NCBI GenBank assembly: GCA_028284265.1
Contig: JANQRZ010000018.1
Location: forward strand, 173,385-237,384
Reading direction: 5' to 3'
Length of the DNA stretch: 64,000 nt
From: Rhodothermales bacterium
GTDB lineage: Bacteria > Bacteroidota > Rhodothermia > Rhodothermales > JANQRZ01
The translations under genes were made by a program, and so were the position numbers. Within the stretch, counting starts at the first letter, position 1. Every line of letters starts with the position of its first letter. Shown here in pieces: positions 43,407-52,562 of the stretch. The notes beneath the pieces are model-generated. The model did not search any database. It was not told where the DNA came from and saw only the letters and a program-made list of their open reading frames with translations.

Positions 43407-44225
43407 CTAGTTGCAGGGCACGTCTTCCAGTGTCTCGTCCCAGCACGCCTGCTCGCCGCCGTTGTAGTTGGTCGCGGTGATCGACCCGGCTTCGGTAACG
43501 GCATCCCACTCGACGAAATGGTTGAAGCCTTCGCCGACCTGCGTCCAGTCAAAGGAGCGATCATCACCGTCGCGTTCGTAGACCACCGAATCACCCCCGG
43601 CATTGCCTGCGCCTTCGGGCACGCTGAATGTAACGGTCTTTTGCGTAGCGCTCGTCGCGATGAAGTCAGCCTCCAGCACGCGGGTCCGCACGCCCTCGAC
43701 CCGGTAGTAGAGTTCCCATGATCCCGTCTGTCCGTCGAAGGCTCCGCGCGCCGTATAGAGCACGAAGTCGTCGTACACCTCGTCGGTCTCGGGATCGGTA
43801 GTGGTAATCCGCATGGACCAGAGCACCTCATTGCCGTCGGGCGTGCCTTCGAGGCGGAAGCGCACGTCCTCCGTACCGATGCGGACGGTGTTGGCCCAAA
43901 TCCACGTACCCCGCTCAATGACCGGCTCCGTGTTGAGCGCTGCCGCCGTCGCTAGGTGGGGAATGACGAGGTTTGCCCCGACCGCGAGTGTGACGATGCC
44001 GAAGCGGAAGGCCGCATTGTTGAAGTTCTGACGGGTCATCTGCCCGCCGGACCGCGCCTGATCGTCGGGAAACATGGCATCGCCGAAGTCGAAGGCCTCG
44101 GCGGAGAGGACGGGAGGTGCTACGTTGAGGTCGGGGTCGGAGTCGGCGCTATCGCACGCGGCGAGTGTGAGGCTGAGGAAGCAGACGGCGAGTAGCCCGC
44201 GCTGGGGTCGTAGAAGCGAAGTCAT
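43407..44225 (-). CDS. Outer-envelope lipoprotein, beta-rich, unknown function
   Basis: 272 aa from ATG 44225. Lipobox LAAC at about 20-23 in a clean signal sequence. The body is beta-strand-rich with repeating patterns (ERGTWIWANTVRIG, VRFRLEGTP, TGSWELYYRVEG) and a C-terminal pair of Cys (QACWDETLEDVPC). It resembles lipocalin-like or DUF-type surface lipoproteins by look only. Ends at a strong terminator. Confidence 0.8.
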   Translation of the reverse strand: MTSLLRPQRGLLAVCFLSLTLAACDSADSDPDLNVAPPVLSAEAFDFGDAMFPDDQARSGGQMTRQNFNNAAFRFGIVTLAVGANLVIPHLATAAALNTEPVIERGTWIWANTVRIGTEDVRFRLEGTPDGNEVLWSMRITTTDPETDEVYDDFVLYTARGAFDGQTGSWELYYRVEGVRTRVLEADFIATSATQKTVTFSVPEGAGNAGGDSVVYERDGDDRSFDWTQVGEGFNHFVEWDAVTEAGSITATNYNGGEQACWDETLEDVPCN

Positions 44226-44350
44226 GACAACACCCTCCAGAATGTGATACAACAGAATGCCAGGACGGAAACAAGCTGCGTTCCATCTTTCCTTCCTTCG
44301 CAAAACACGCAGAATCGACAGGAGCACAGGGGGCACACACTGTCCTGCTC

Positions 44351-45787
44351 CTACGTCTCCGGTGTCCACCGTCCGGTGCGGTCCTCAATGTAGCGCCGCA
44401 CGTTGTCCGAAGAAATACGTTCCTGCTCCATCGAGTCGCGGTCGCGGATCGTGACGGTCTGATCTTCTAGTGTATCGCCATCGACGGTGATGCAGAACGG
44501 GGTTCCGATTTCGTCCTGCCGCCGGTAGCGTTTGCCGACCGAGCCTTTCTCGTCGTAGAAGACGTTGAACTGCTTCCGCAGGTCGTCCTCGATGCGGTGC
44601 GCGACCTCGGGCATCCCTTCCTTCTTGACGAGCGGGAAGACGGCGGCGGTGTAGGGCGCGATCTCCGGATGAAACTTGAGCACCGAGCGCGTCGCCCCAT
44701 CGACCTCTTCCTCGCGGTAGGCGTCGCACAGGATCATGAGAATCGTCCGGTCGAGGCCGACGGAGGTTTCGACGACGTAGGGCACGAAGCGCTCCTGCGA
44801 TTGCGGGTCGAAGTACTCCATCTTCTTGCCGCTGTACTCTTGGTGCCGCGAGAGGTCGTAGTCGGTGCGGGAGTGGATGCCCTCGACCTCCTGCCAACCC
44901 ATCGGGAACTCGTACTGCACGTCTTGGGCGGCGTCGGCGTAGTGGGCGAGCTTCTCGTGCTCGTGCCAGCGCAGCTTGCTCTCGCGAATGCCGTTGTCGA
45001 GGTGCCACTGCATCCGCTTCTCGGACCATGCCTCGTAGGCGGGCATCTGCTCGCCGGGCTTGACGAAGTACTGCATCTCCATCTGCTCGAACTCGCGCAT
45101 CCGAAACACGAACTGCCGGGCCACGATCTCGTTGCGGAACGCCTTGCCGATCTGGGCGATGCCGAACGGGACCTGAAGGCGCGCTGTCTCGCGAACGTTC
45201 TGGTATTGGACAAAGATGCCCTGCGCGGTCTCGGGCCGGAGGTAGACCTTACTCTCGGAATCCGCCGCTGGGCCAATGTGGGTCTCGAACATCAGATTGA
45301 ACTGCCGCACGTCGGTCCAGTCGAACGCGCCCGAGTCGGGGCTGCGGATTTCTTCGTCCATGATGACGGCGTGGAGCGCGCTCGACGGATTGTCCGCGTT
45401 GAGCGCCTCGACAAGGCGGTCGTAGACGGCGTCGGCCTGCTCATCTTTGCCCTTCTTGCGGAGCCTCGCGATGTGCCCCTCGATGAGTTGGTCGGCGCGG
45501 TAGCGCATCTTCGAGGCCTTGTCGTCGATGAGCGGGTCGCTGAAGGCGTCGACGTGACCACTCGCCTTCCACACCGTCGGGTGCATCAAGATCGCAGCGT
45601 CGATGCCCTCGATGTTGTCGTGCCGGTAGACCATCGCGCGCCACCACCGCTCGCGGACGTTCCGCTTGAGTTCGACGCCGAGCGGGCCGTAGTCGTAGAC
45701 GGCGGAGAGGCCGCCGTAGACTTCGGAGGACTGGAAGATGAAACCGCGCCGCTTCGAGAGCGAGACGATGGTATCGAGATCGGGCAT
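44351..45787 (-). CDS. glyS: Glycine--tRNA ligase, dimeric alpha2 type
   Basis: 478 aa from ATG 45787. Class II synthetase of the single-chain eukaryote/archaeal/Gram-positive kind: SLSKRRGFIFQSSEVYGG start, YDYGPLGVELKRN, RPETAQGIFVQYQ motif, FRNEIVARQFVFRMREFEQMEMQ (motif 2), and a C-terminal anticodon-binding domain (about 360-478). It does not need a separate beta subunit. It follows the DAC-DsbA fusion gene by about 106 bases. Confidence 0.95.
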   Translation of the reverse strand: MPDLDTIVSLSKRRGFIFQSSEVYGGLSAVYDYGPLGVELKRNVRERWWRAMVYRHDNIEGIDAAILMHPTVWKASGHVDAFSDPLIDDKASKMRYRADQLIEGHIARLRKKGKDEQADAVYDRLVEALNADNPSSALHAVIMDEEIRSPDSGAFDWTDVRQFNLMFETHIGPAADSESKVYLRPETAQGIFVQYQNVRETARLQVPFGIAQIGKAFRNEIVARQFVFRMREFEQMEMQYFVKPGEQMPAYEAWSEKRMQWHLDNGIRESKLRWHEHEKLAHYADAAQDVQYEFPMGWQEVEGIHSRTDYDLSRHQEYSGKKMEYFDPQSQERFVPYVVETSVGLDRTILMILCDAYREEEVDGATRSVLKFHPEIAPYTAAVFPLVKKEGMPEVAHRIEDDLRKQFNVFYDEKGSVGKRYRRQDEIGTPFCITVDGDTLEDQTVTIRDRDSMEQERISSDNVRRYIEDRTGRWTPET

Positions 45788-45893
45788 AGGGAGAGCAGAT
45801 TCGGGAGGAACGAGAGCCAGAGAGCGAAAGGTAGGCGCGCTGCCCGACCCGCTTCCACCCCAAACGACGAACAAGTCGCCAAAACGCGGGCCG

Positions 45894-47072
45894 CTATGCT
45901 CGCCCGGTCGCTGTCTCGATAGCCTCGCGGAGTGGATCAAGGCGGAGGCGGCCTTCGTAGCGCTGCCCGTTGATGAACAGCGCGGGTGTGCCGTCGACGC
46001 CACTGCGGACACCGCTCTTGAAATCAGCGCGGACACGGTCGGCGAAGGCGTGCGTGTCGAGATGCTCGCGGAACGTCTCCATATCTAAACCGAGATCGGC
46101 GGCGAGGGTGTCGATGCGGTCTTGGTCGAGTGCGCCGTGGTGCTCCGAGAGTGCATCGTGCATCGACCAGAACTGGCCCTGCGCACCGGCAGCCTCGGAT
46201 GCTTCAGCGGCTAACTGGGCGTGCGGGTGGACGCGGACGAGCGGGTAGTGGCGGTAGGCAATGCGAAGGCTGTCGCCCAACTCAGCGCTCAGGGTACCGA
46301 GGAAACCGTGAGCGCGCGCGCAATATGGACACTCGAAATCGCCGTACATCAGCACGGTCACAGCGGCATCGTCCGGGCCTTGGCGGTGGTCGCGGTCACT
46401 GACGGGCGGCGTGAGTTGGCGGCGTTCCTGCACCGGGACGTGGGCCGGAGCCGGACCATCAGAAGGGCGACTGACGACGAGGGCACCATCTTCGGTCTGC
46501 GATTGTGACGCGCTGCCACCGAGCAGGCCGGTCAGTCCGTTGGCCCCTGCATAGCGGCGGAGCATCCAGACCTCCGGGATGATCTCGGCGACGATCTCGC
46601 CCCGGTCGAACATCCGCACGACTGCGCTCTCGGACGCGACCACCGCGACGGCCCCGGTCCGAAGCGTGATCGACGCCCCCGCCATGTGGCGACTGCCGAG
46701 GCCCATCGGGATATCCACGCCATCGGAGGAAGCGTCGATATAGCGCGCGGCGGAGACGACCACCCCGTCGTTCGTCACGACGAAGCCGCCGTCGAGTTGG
46801 GCCAGTTCCTTAACGGTCTCGCGGAAGGCAGGGTCGGCGATACGCCGCGCCTCGTCCGGGTGCCCGTAGAGCGGGTCGAGGACGAGCGGGCGACTCTGGG
46901 CGAGCACGGCGTCCGTATCCCCGACCACGAAGAGCGTCCCGATCTTGCGTCCCTCCCGCCCTTCGCGGGCGATCTCGACCGCGAGCGAGAGGACGGCTTC
47001 GAGCGTGTCGGGGTTGACGCCGCTGCGGCCAGAGCAGACCTCGCGGAGCGCATCGGGGTTGGGCGTCTGCAT
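45894..47072 (-). CDS. Fusion of diadenylate cyclase (DisA_N/DacZ-like) and DsbA-like thiol oxidoreductase domains
   Basis: 392 aa in one uninterrupted frame. Residues about 20-175 form a DisA_N/DAC domain: EGREGRKIGTLFVVGD (37-52), LDGGFVV with the catalytic Asp94-Gly (usual DGA is DGG) and GLGSRHMAGASIT with Arg128-His129 (usual RHR/RHx), closest in wording to archaeal DacZ. After a 50-residue polar linker, residues about 237-392 are a Thioredoxin_4/DsbA-like domain with CPYC (248-251), the cis-Pro in GTPALF (363) and the helical insert typical of DsbA. No signal peptide or membrane segment is present, so both domains are cytoplasmic. It may make c-di-AMP under thiol/redox control, an inference. 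glyS follows on the same strand. Confidence 0.88.
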   Translation of the reverse strand: MQTPNPDALREVCSGRSGVNPDTLEAVLSLAVEIAREGREGRKIGTLFVVGDTDAVLAQSRPLVLDPLYGHPDEARRIADPAFRETVKELAQLDGGFVVTNDGVVVSAARYIDASSDGVDIPMGLGSRHMAGASITLRTGAVAVVASESAVVRMFDRGEIVAEIIPEVWMLRRYAGANGLTGLLGGSASQSQTEDGALVVSRPSDGPAPAHVPVQERRQLTPPVSDRDHRQGPDDAAVTVLMYGDFECPYCARAHGFLGTLSAELGDSLRIAYRHYPLVRVHPHAQLAAEASEAAGAQGQFWSMHDALSEHHGALDQDRIDTLAADLGLDMETFREHLDTHAFADRVRADFKSGVRSGVDGTPALFINGQRYEGRLRLDPLREAIETATGRA

Positions 47073-47275
47073 CAGCGAAGACGGTTAAAAGACGAAGGGC
47101 GACCAGCCAGCGGACGCCTGCAATCTATGCACGGCGCGGTGAGCACACGCGCTGGCTCGCGGGTAGCTTGGAAGAGCGTTGCACCCTACTTAGTTTCACC
47201 TTTTCCTGAAACCTCACGGATCAGGTCCCGCCGCTTTCTGTTCAATCGCACCACTCGCTCCCCGCCTTCTGCCCG

Positions 47276-48133
47276 ATGCCCACCCCACCCTCGGCTCCGA
47301 CGCACCGGCTGTTCCTCATCAGCCTCGCCCTGTTCGCTGGCTCGATTCTGTTTAGCGTAGCCGGGACGGTGCTGCTCAACTTCTTCCCGTCGCAGGCAGG
47401 CGTCGCGCTCGGCTGGATCGCCACGAATCTCGGCCTCGGCTTGGACGCGCTCATCAAGGGGCCGACGTGGGTGTACATGGCGCTCCTGCCGGTGCTCTCG
47501 CTGCTGCTCTACCTGCCTGACCTCGGCTGGAAACGGTCGGTGCTGTTCCTACTCTGGGGTAGCGCCATTGGGGCCGTCGCCGAACTGCTCGGGACGCAGA
47601 CCGGGGTGCCGTTCGGCGCATACGAATACACGGACTACCTCGGTGCGAAGATCGCGGGCCACGTCCCGTGGTTCATCCCGCCCTCGTGGTATGCCGTGTC
47701 GATCCTCGCCTACGACCTCGCCCGCCGGATGAAGGTCGGAAGAATGGCGACGGTCGTGTGGGGTGCGGTCTTTATGGTGCTGTGGGACGTGGCGCTCGAC
47801 CCGGCGATGAGCAAAGCGTTTCCGTTCTGGACCTATGAGACTGAGGGCTTTTTCTTCGGCATGCCGCTCACGAACTGGGCCGGATGGTTTGTCACTTCGC
47901 TCGTGATCGTCTGGGGCTTCGACCGACTGCTCGGCGGACTCGACTCGGCCCCGTCGTGGGCACCCGTGCTCTACGCCCTGAACGTGATCTTCCCCGTCTT
48001 GATCTGTCTGCTCTATGGCCTACCGCTGGCCGGGGTGATCGGCCTCATCGCACTCGGCGTCGCGTTCGGCGTCGTCAAGAGTCGAGGTGCTTCGTTGATG
48101 CCGACAACGTCGAGAGAGGTGGCTCGGGTATGA
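47276..48133 (+). CDS. cruF: Carotenoid 1',2'-hydratase, CruF-like membrane protein
   Basis: 285 aa with about 8 membrane segments. The family core GTQTGVPFGAYEYTDYLG (about 106-123) and VALDPAMSKAFPFWTYE are typical of CruF/bisanhydrobacterioruberin hydratase. It hydrates the psi end of gamma-carotene-type pigments to give the hydroxyl group that is later glycosylated. The stop overlaps the crtB start (ATGA). First gene of the carotenoid cluster; divergent from the DAC-DsbA gene. Confidence 0.88.
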   Translation: MPTPPSAPTHRLFLISLALFAGSILFSVAGTVLLNFFPSQAGVALGWIATNLGLGLDALIKGPTWVYMALLPVLSLLLYLPDLGWKRSVLFLLWGSAIGAVAELLGTQTGVPFGAYEYTDYLGAKIAGHVPWFIPPSWYAVSILAYDLARRMKVGRMATVVWGAVFMVLWDVALDPAMSKAFPFWTYETEGFFFGMPLTNWAGWFVTSLVIVWGFDRLLGGLDSAPSWAPVLYALNVIFPVLICLLYGLPLAGVIGLIALGVAFGVVKSRGASLMPTTSREVARV

Positions 48134-49137
48134 CGGCGCGCATCCCATCGCCCCCTCCTGCACCGCCCGATGGAGCGAATCGGGCCGAGGAAGACCGCTA
48201 TCTCTGGCGGGCGTTCCACCACCACTCGCGCACGTTCTCCCTCGCCACCCGCCTGCTCCCGTCCCGCGTCCGCCTGCCGATTGCGACGCTCTACCTCTAC
48301 TGCCGGACCATCGACTCGATTGCCGACGAGCGGGTGTTGGAGACCGACCCAGCGCAGGCGCTCGACGACCTTGCCGAAGCCCGCCAGCGCCTCGACCGGA
48401 CCCTTGTAGGCGATCCGCCGGGCCTGCTGCTGTGGCAGCGAATGGCGGAGGTCCATGCTCGTTTCAACCTCAACCCGGACCCGCTCTATGAACTCCTCGA
48501 CGGGGCCGCGTGGGATCTCGAAGACCGGGGCATCGCGGACATGGAGGATCTGCTCGCCTACTCGGAGCGTGTCGCCGGAAGTGTCGGGGCGATGATGCTG
48601 CCGTTCCTCGTGGACATTCCAGCCGATGCTGCCACGCTGGAGCCTGCGGCGCGGGCGCTCGGCAAGGCGATGCAGTTGACGAACATTCTCCGCGATGTAG
48701 GCGAAGACCTCCAACGACTCGACCGGGTCTACCTGCCCGACGACCTCCTGCAACGCTTCGGCCTCACGAAGGCCGACCTGCTCGGCATCGCCCGCAACGG
48801 GCACGATCCGAGCGGCACCTATGCCGCCTTGCTGGAATCGGTAATGGCCGCTGCCGAGCGGCTCTACGACGAGGCCGAGGCGGGCATCACGGTGCTACCC
48901 CGGCAGTCGCGCATCGGCATCACAGCGGCGGCGCGGATGTACCGCGAGATCATGAACGAGGTCCGGGCCGCGCACTACGACAACCTCCGGCAGCGCAGCA
49001 TCGTCCCGCTCCGGCGCAAGCTCCGCCTCATCGTGCAGGACGACTACGCCACACGCCGCGCCCGCTTGATCGGCAATGCCTCGCACCGGTTCGGCGTCGA
49101 TGTCACGATCCCGCAGACGACTGAGGCAGACACATGA
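48130..49137 (+). CDS. crtB: Phytoene/squalene synthase family, phytoene synthase
   Basis: 335 aa from ATG 48130. Two aspartate-rich motifs binding the Mg-diphosphates are visible: CRTIDSIADE (about 57-66) and DVGEDLQR (about 193-200), with the helix AMQLTNILRDVGED. It condenses two geranylgeranyl diphosphates to phytoene. crtI, cyclase and crtE are not in the window. Overlaps both neighbours by 4 bases (ATGA), indicating translational coupling. Confidence 0.92.
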   Translation: MTARIPSPPPAPPDGANRAEEDRYLWRAFHHHSRTFSLATRLLPSRVRLPIATLYLYCRTIDSIADERVLETDPAQALDDLAEARQRLDRTLVGDPPGLLLWQRMAEVHARFNLNPDPLYELLDGAAWDLEDRGIADMEDLLAYSERVAGSVGAMMLPFLVDIPADAATLEPAARALGKAMQLTNILRDVGEDLQRLDRVYLPDDLLQRFGLTKADLLGIARNGHDPSGTYAALLESVMAAAERLYDEAEAGITVLPRQSRIGITAAARMYREIMNEVRAAHYDNLRQRSIVPLRRKLRLIVQDDYATRRARLIGNASHRFGVDVTIPQTTEADT

Positions 49138-49853
49138 GTGCTGACGCGACGCTCGGTAAGCGCGTGGCTGTGTGGACGGTCTCGCGGCTCATCGAGCGCT
49201 CGCTGCGGTCCGACTTCCGTCGCATCATGTGGGTCGGCCCTGAGCCGTGGACCGAGGGTTCGCTCGCCCCCGACCGGCCGACCGTTCTCTACACCAATCA
49301 CCACAGCTTCCACGACGGGTACCTGCTGTGGCTGCTCGCGTGCCGCACGCTCGGTCGCCCGGCGCTGATCTGGATGAACGAGTGGGAGCGGGCACCGCTC
49401 TTCGGCCCGCTCGGCGCGCTGCCCTTTCCGCTGGATGACGAGCGGCAGCGCCTCGCCACGATTCGCGAGACCGCCCACCGCCTGCAAGAGCGCCCGGCCC
49501 CGGTCTTCTTCTATTTCCCCGAAGGCGAGCTGCGTCCGCCCGACGCCGGGTTGGCTGCGTTCTCCCCCGACCGCTTCACCCGCCTCGCCCGCCTCTTCCC
49601 CGACGACGTGCAGTGGTGGCCCGTCGGTATCCGCGCAACGTGGTGGGGCGAAGACCGACCGACGGCTCTCCTGACAGGCAGTGATCTGCACGACCAGCCC
49701 GACGGTGACGAATACACCCGGCTCGCGCACACGCTCGACGCCCTGCAAAGCGTTCAACCCGGAGAGGGCCGCTTGTTGCTCGATGGCGCACGGAGCGCAC
49801 ACGAGCGATGGGATTTATCTTTACTGGCCCCCCTGCTCCGCCGCTGGACCTGA
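49134..49853 (+). CDS. PlsC-type acyltransferase in the carotenoid cluster (possible CruD)
   Basis: 239 aa. NHHSFHD (about 55-61) is the NHxxxxD catalytic motif; FPEGE (about 127-131) is the substrate-binding block. A lysophospholipid-type acyltransferase, but the coupling to crtB and the glycosyltransferase two genes on point to acylation of a carotenoid glycoside as by CruD of green sulfur bacteria, yielding salinixanthin-like pigments. No clear membrane segment. A general 1-acylglycerol-phosphate acyltransferase role remains possible. Confidence 0.8.
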   Translation: MSADATLGKRVAVWTVSRLIERSLRSDFRRIMWVGPEPWTEGSLAPDRPTVLYTNHHSFHDGYLLWLLACRTLGRPALIWMNEWERAPLFGPLGALPFPLDDERQRLATIRETAHRLQERPAPVFFYFPEGELRPPDAGLAAFSPDRFTRLARLFPDDVQWWPVGIRATWWGEDRPTALLTGSDLHDQPDGDEYTRLAHTLDALQSVQPGEGRLLLDGARSAHERWDLSLLAPLLRRWT

Positions 49854-49877
49854 CCTCGTCCACTCCACCACACGCCC

Positions 49878-50519
49878 ATGGCCCTGCTGCTGACCCTACT
49901 GCTGGCGATGCCGCTCTCCGACGACCCGCCCGGCTCGCCGCCGCCCGACACGCTCGCGGCACTCTACGCGCACAACGACCCCGACGGGCTGGAGCAACTC
50001 CACGCCCGCGCCACCTTGAGCCTGAGCGATGAACTGCTCTACCGCTACCGGCTCTACCCGCTCACGCTCGACACCCAGTACCTCGACGACCTACCCGACG
50101 AGAGCGACTGCCAGACCGCCCGCGACTTCGCGCTCCTCTCGGCGCTCTGGGCGTATCGGGCTGGCGAAGCACCACCGTGGAAAATGCCCTTCTACGGGAT
50201 GCGCTCGGACGCCCTCCTTGACCGCGCCCGCGCGCTCGACCCGGATGAACCCTACGTGTTGCTCATCGCCGGACAGTCGCTACTCTACCGACCGGGCATT
50301 TTTGGGCGAAGTCCTGAGCAAGCGCTTGAGCACTTCGAGCGGCTACGCGACGTGCTACGGACGCACCCCGCGCCCGGCCTCTCGTCGTTCGAACCCGAGG
50401 TCTGGGTCTGGTATACCCTCCGCACGCTCGACCGGCCCCACACGGACCGGGTGCGCAACCGGCTGCTGGCGCAAAACCCGCCCCCGCTCTTCCGGCAGTT
50501 CCTCCTCGACCCGCCCTGA
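49878..50519 (+). CDS. Unknown protein with TPR-like helices
   Basis: 213 aa with a short hydrophobic start (MALLLTLLLAMPL), perhaps a signal sequence. Helix-rich, Leu/Arg-rich; contains ALDPDEPYVLLIAGQSLLYRPGIFGRSPEQALEHFERL, which looks TPR-like. It lies between the acyltransferase and the glycosyltransferase, 24 bases after the former. Function unknown; the position suggests a role in pigment assembly. Confidence 0.7.
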   Translation: MALLLTLLLAMPLSDDPPGSPPPDTLAALYAHNDPDGLEQLHARATLSLSDELLYRYRLYPLTLDTQYLDDLPDESDCQTARDFALLSALWAYRAGEAPPWKMPFYGMRSDALLDRARALDPDEPYVLLIAGQSLLYRPGIFGRSPEQALEHFERLRDVLRTHPAPGLSSFEPEVWVWYTLRTLDRPHTDRVRNRLLAQNPPPLFRQFLLDPP

Positions 50520-50534
50520 CGCGGGGACCGGCGC

Positions 50535-50542
50535 TATCTTTG
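50535..50542 (+). promoter_or_regulatory. Putative -7 box upstream of the glycosyltransferase
   Basis: TATCTTTG is an exact match to the Bacteroidota TAnnTTTG -7 consensus and lies 50 bases before the ATG at 50592. No -33 is obvious. It suggests the glycosyltransferase can be transcribed separately from the upstream genes. Confidence 0.4.
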
Positions 50543-50591
50543 ATCGGCGTTCCGGGGGCGCTCTTCCTGCTTTCTCGCACCTTTACCCGGA

Positions 50592-51656
50592 ATGCTTTTC
50601 CTCATCGGCCTCCACGCGCTCTTCCTGAGCATCCTCGCGGCCAACCTCGTCTACCTGTGGCGGACGAAGCACGCCCGCATCGCCCCCGACCTGCTACCGC
50701 CGGTGTCGGTGCTGATCCCAGCGCGGAACGAGGCGGAGAACCTCCGCCGCCTCCTGCCGACCTTGCTCGCGCAGGACTACCCCGAGGTCGAAATCATCGT
50801 CTATGATGACGGCTCGGAGGACGAGACGTGGTCGGTGATCGAAGAGGCAGGCGTCCGAGGCCTCCGAGGCGATGGGCCGCCGCCGGGCTGGGTCGGGAAG
50901 GTCCACGCGCTCTATCAAGCGACGCGTGCGGCGACGGGTGCGGTCTACCTCTTCCTCGACGCCGACGCCGCGCTGAAGGAAGAACAAGCACTCCGGCGAC
51001 TCGTTGAGCGCCATGCCGCTGCCGAGCAGCGAGCCGGAACGTCGGGGGCTGTCGTGAGCGGCCTGCCGCAGATGCGCGGCGGCGGATTACTCTTAACGAG
51101 CCTCGTCCCGTTCGCCATCCTGACGGCACTGCCGCTTGCTCTCATCCCACGCACGAAGTCACCGTCACTCGCCTCGCTCAACGGCCAGTGCTGGCTGATC
51201 GGAGCCGACGCCTACCACCGGCACGAGCCGCACGCGGCCCTGCCGGATGAGGTGCTAGAAGACGTCAAGATTGGTCGCTATCTCAAGGGCAAAGGCATGC
51301 GCGTCGTCTTCCGCGACCTCCGCGACGACTTGGAGGTCTGGATGTACGAAAGCCTGCCCGATGCGTGGGCCGGGTTTCGCAAGAATGCCTACCTGCTTCA
51401 GGGCGGCACGCCCCTCCGGTTTGCGGTCGCCCAAGCCGTGTTCTGGAGCGCATTCATCTTGTCGCCGCTCGTCTCGCCGTGGTTTCTGGTATCGCTCTAT
51501 GCACTCAAGGCGGGAACCGACACGCATGGTCGCTTTCCGCTAGTAACCCGACTCCTCGCCCCGGTATCGCTACTGCTCGGCGGCCTCCTGCCGTTCGACT
51601 CGGCCCTCGGCCACTGGCGCGGCAACGTGCGCTGGAAGGATCGCGTAGTCGGATAG
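50592..51656 (+). CDS. Family 2 glycosyltransferase, CruC-like
   Basis: 354 aa. N-terminal membrane segment (1-22), GT2 core with VSVLIPARNEAENL (about 38-51), DDGSEDET (about 76-83), the metal-binding DADA (about 122-125), QRW-like region missing in clear form, and C-terminal membrane helices (about 275-345). The layout matches CruC, which glycosylates the C1' hydroxyl of chlorobactene and similar carotenoids. With the acyltransferase it would make an acyl glycoside. A wider polysaccharide role cannot be excluded. Confidence 0.82.
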   Translation: MLFLIGLHALFLSILAANLVYLWRTKHARIAPDLLPPVSVLIPARNEAENLRRLLPTLLAQDYPEVEIIVYDDGSEDETWSVIEEAGVRGLRGDGPPPGWVGKVHALYQATRAATGAVYLFLDADAALKEEQALRRLVERHAAAEQRAGTSGAVVSGLPQMRGGGLLLTSLVPFAILTALPLALIPRTKSPSLASLNGQCWLIGADAYHRHEPHAALPDEVLEDVKIGRYLKGKGMRVVFRDLRDDLEVWMYESLPDAWAGFRKNAYLLQGGTPLRFAVAQAVFWSAFILSPLVSPWFLVSLYALKAGTDTHGRFPLVTRLLAPVSLLLGGLLPFDSALGHWRGNVRWKDRVVG

Positions 51657-51693
51657 GGTGGCGTAGTTTTCTCGGCCTCTCATCCCCGACCGC

Positions 51694-52506
51694 ATGACCT
51701 TCGCTGACAAGCTCCGCGCTGCCCAAACCACTACCCGATCCCGCGTCTGCGTCGGCCTCGACCCCGACCCGGCCCGACTGCCAGAGCCGCTCCGCGACCA
51801 GCCCATCGCCGAGGCCATTCTCACATTCAACCGCGCCATCATCGAGGTGACGGCGGACGTGGCCTGCGCCTACAAGCCCAACCTCGCGTTCTACGAAGCG
51901 CTCGGGGCCGACGGGTGGCGCGTCTTCGAAGAGACCTGTGCCGCCGTTCCCGACGACCGGCTCGTGATCGCCGATGCCAAGCGGGGCGACATCGGCAACA
52001 CGGCGCGGATGTATGCCCGCGCCTTTTACGAGGGCGTGGACGCCGACGCGGTGACGGTCTCGCCGTACATGGGCAGCGAAGCCATCACCCCGTTTTTGGA
52101 AATGGAGGGCCGGTGCGCCATCGTCCTCATCGCCACGTCGAACCCGAGCGGCGCGGAGTTGCAGGACCTGATCGTGGATGGCGAGCCGGTTTACCGACAC
52201 ACGGCGCGGCTCGCGGTGGAGGCCGCCGCCGACCGACCGGGCGAGGTCGGCTTCGTCGTTGGGGCGACACGGCCTGCGCTGCTGGCCGAACTTCGCACGG
52301 CCTATCCCGATGTACCGTTTCTCGTCCCCGGCGTCGGCGCGCAGGGCGGCGATGCAGCGGCGGTCGTCGACGCGGCAGGATCAGGACCACTTCTCGTCAA
52401 CAGCAGCCGGGGCATCCTCTACGCCTCCGACGGCGACGACTTCGCAGAAGCGGCCCGCCGTGCTGCCGAGGCAATGCGCGACGCGCTCGGCGACCCGAGC
52501 AACTGA
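51694..52506 (+). CDS. pyrF: Orotidine 5'-phosphate decarboxylase
   Basis: 270 aa, the longer 'type 2' PyrF group. Catalytic DAKRGDIGNT (about 91-100; Lys93 and Asp96), VGLDPD near the N-terminus, VTVSPYMGSEA and a C-terminal VPGVGAQGGD phosphate loop. It makes UMP. It follows the glycosyltransferase gene by 37 bases. Confidence 0.95.
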   Translation: MTFADKLRAAQTTTRSRVCVGLDPDPARLPEPLRDQPIAEAILTFNRAIIEVTADVACAYKPNLAFYEALGADGWRVFEETCAAVPDDRLVIADAKRGDIGNTARMYARAFYEGVDADAVTVSPYMGSEAITPFLEMEGRCAIVLIATSNPSGAELQDLIVDGEPVYRHTARLAVEAAADRPGEVGFVVGATRPALLAELRTAYPDVPFLVPGVGAQGGDAAAVVDAAGSGPLLVNSSRGILYASDGDDFAEAARRAAEAMRDALGDPSN

Positions 52507-52562
52507 GGTTACGCAAGCGGCGCTTGCATGTCTATTGCGACATACAGACCCTCAGCCTCGCT

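Noticed and set aside
42578..43918. 446-codon extended frame upstream of the 233-aa unknown protein
   Set aside because: The extension crosses a strong terminator and the lipoprotein gene in another frame; ATG 43279 is the sensible start.
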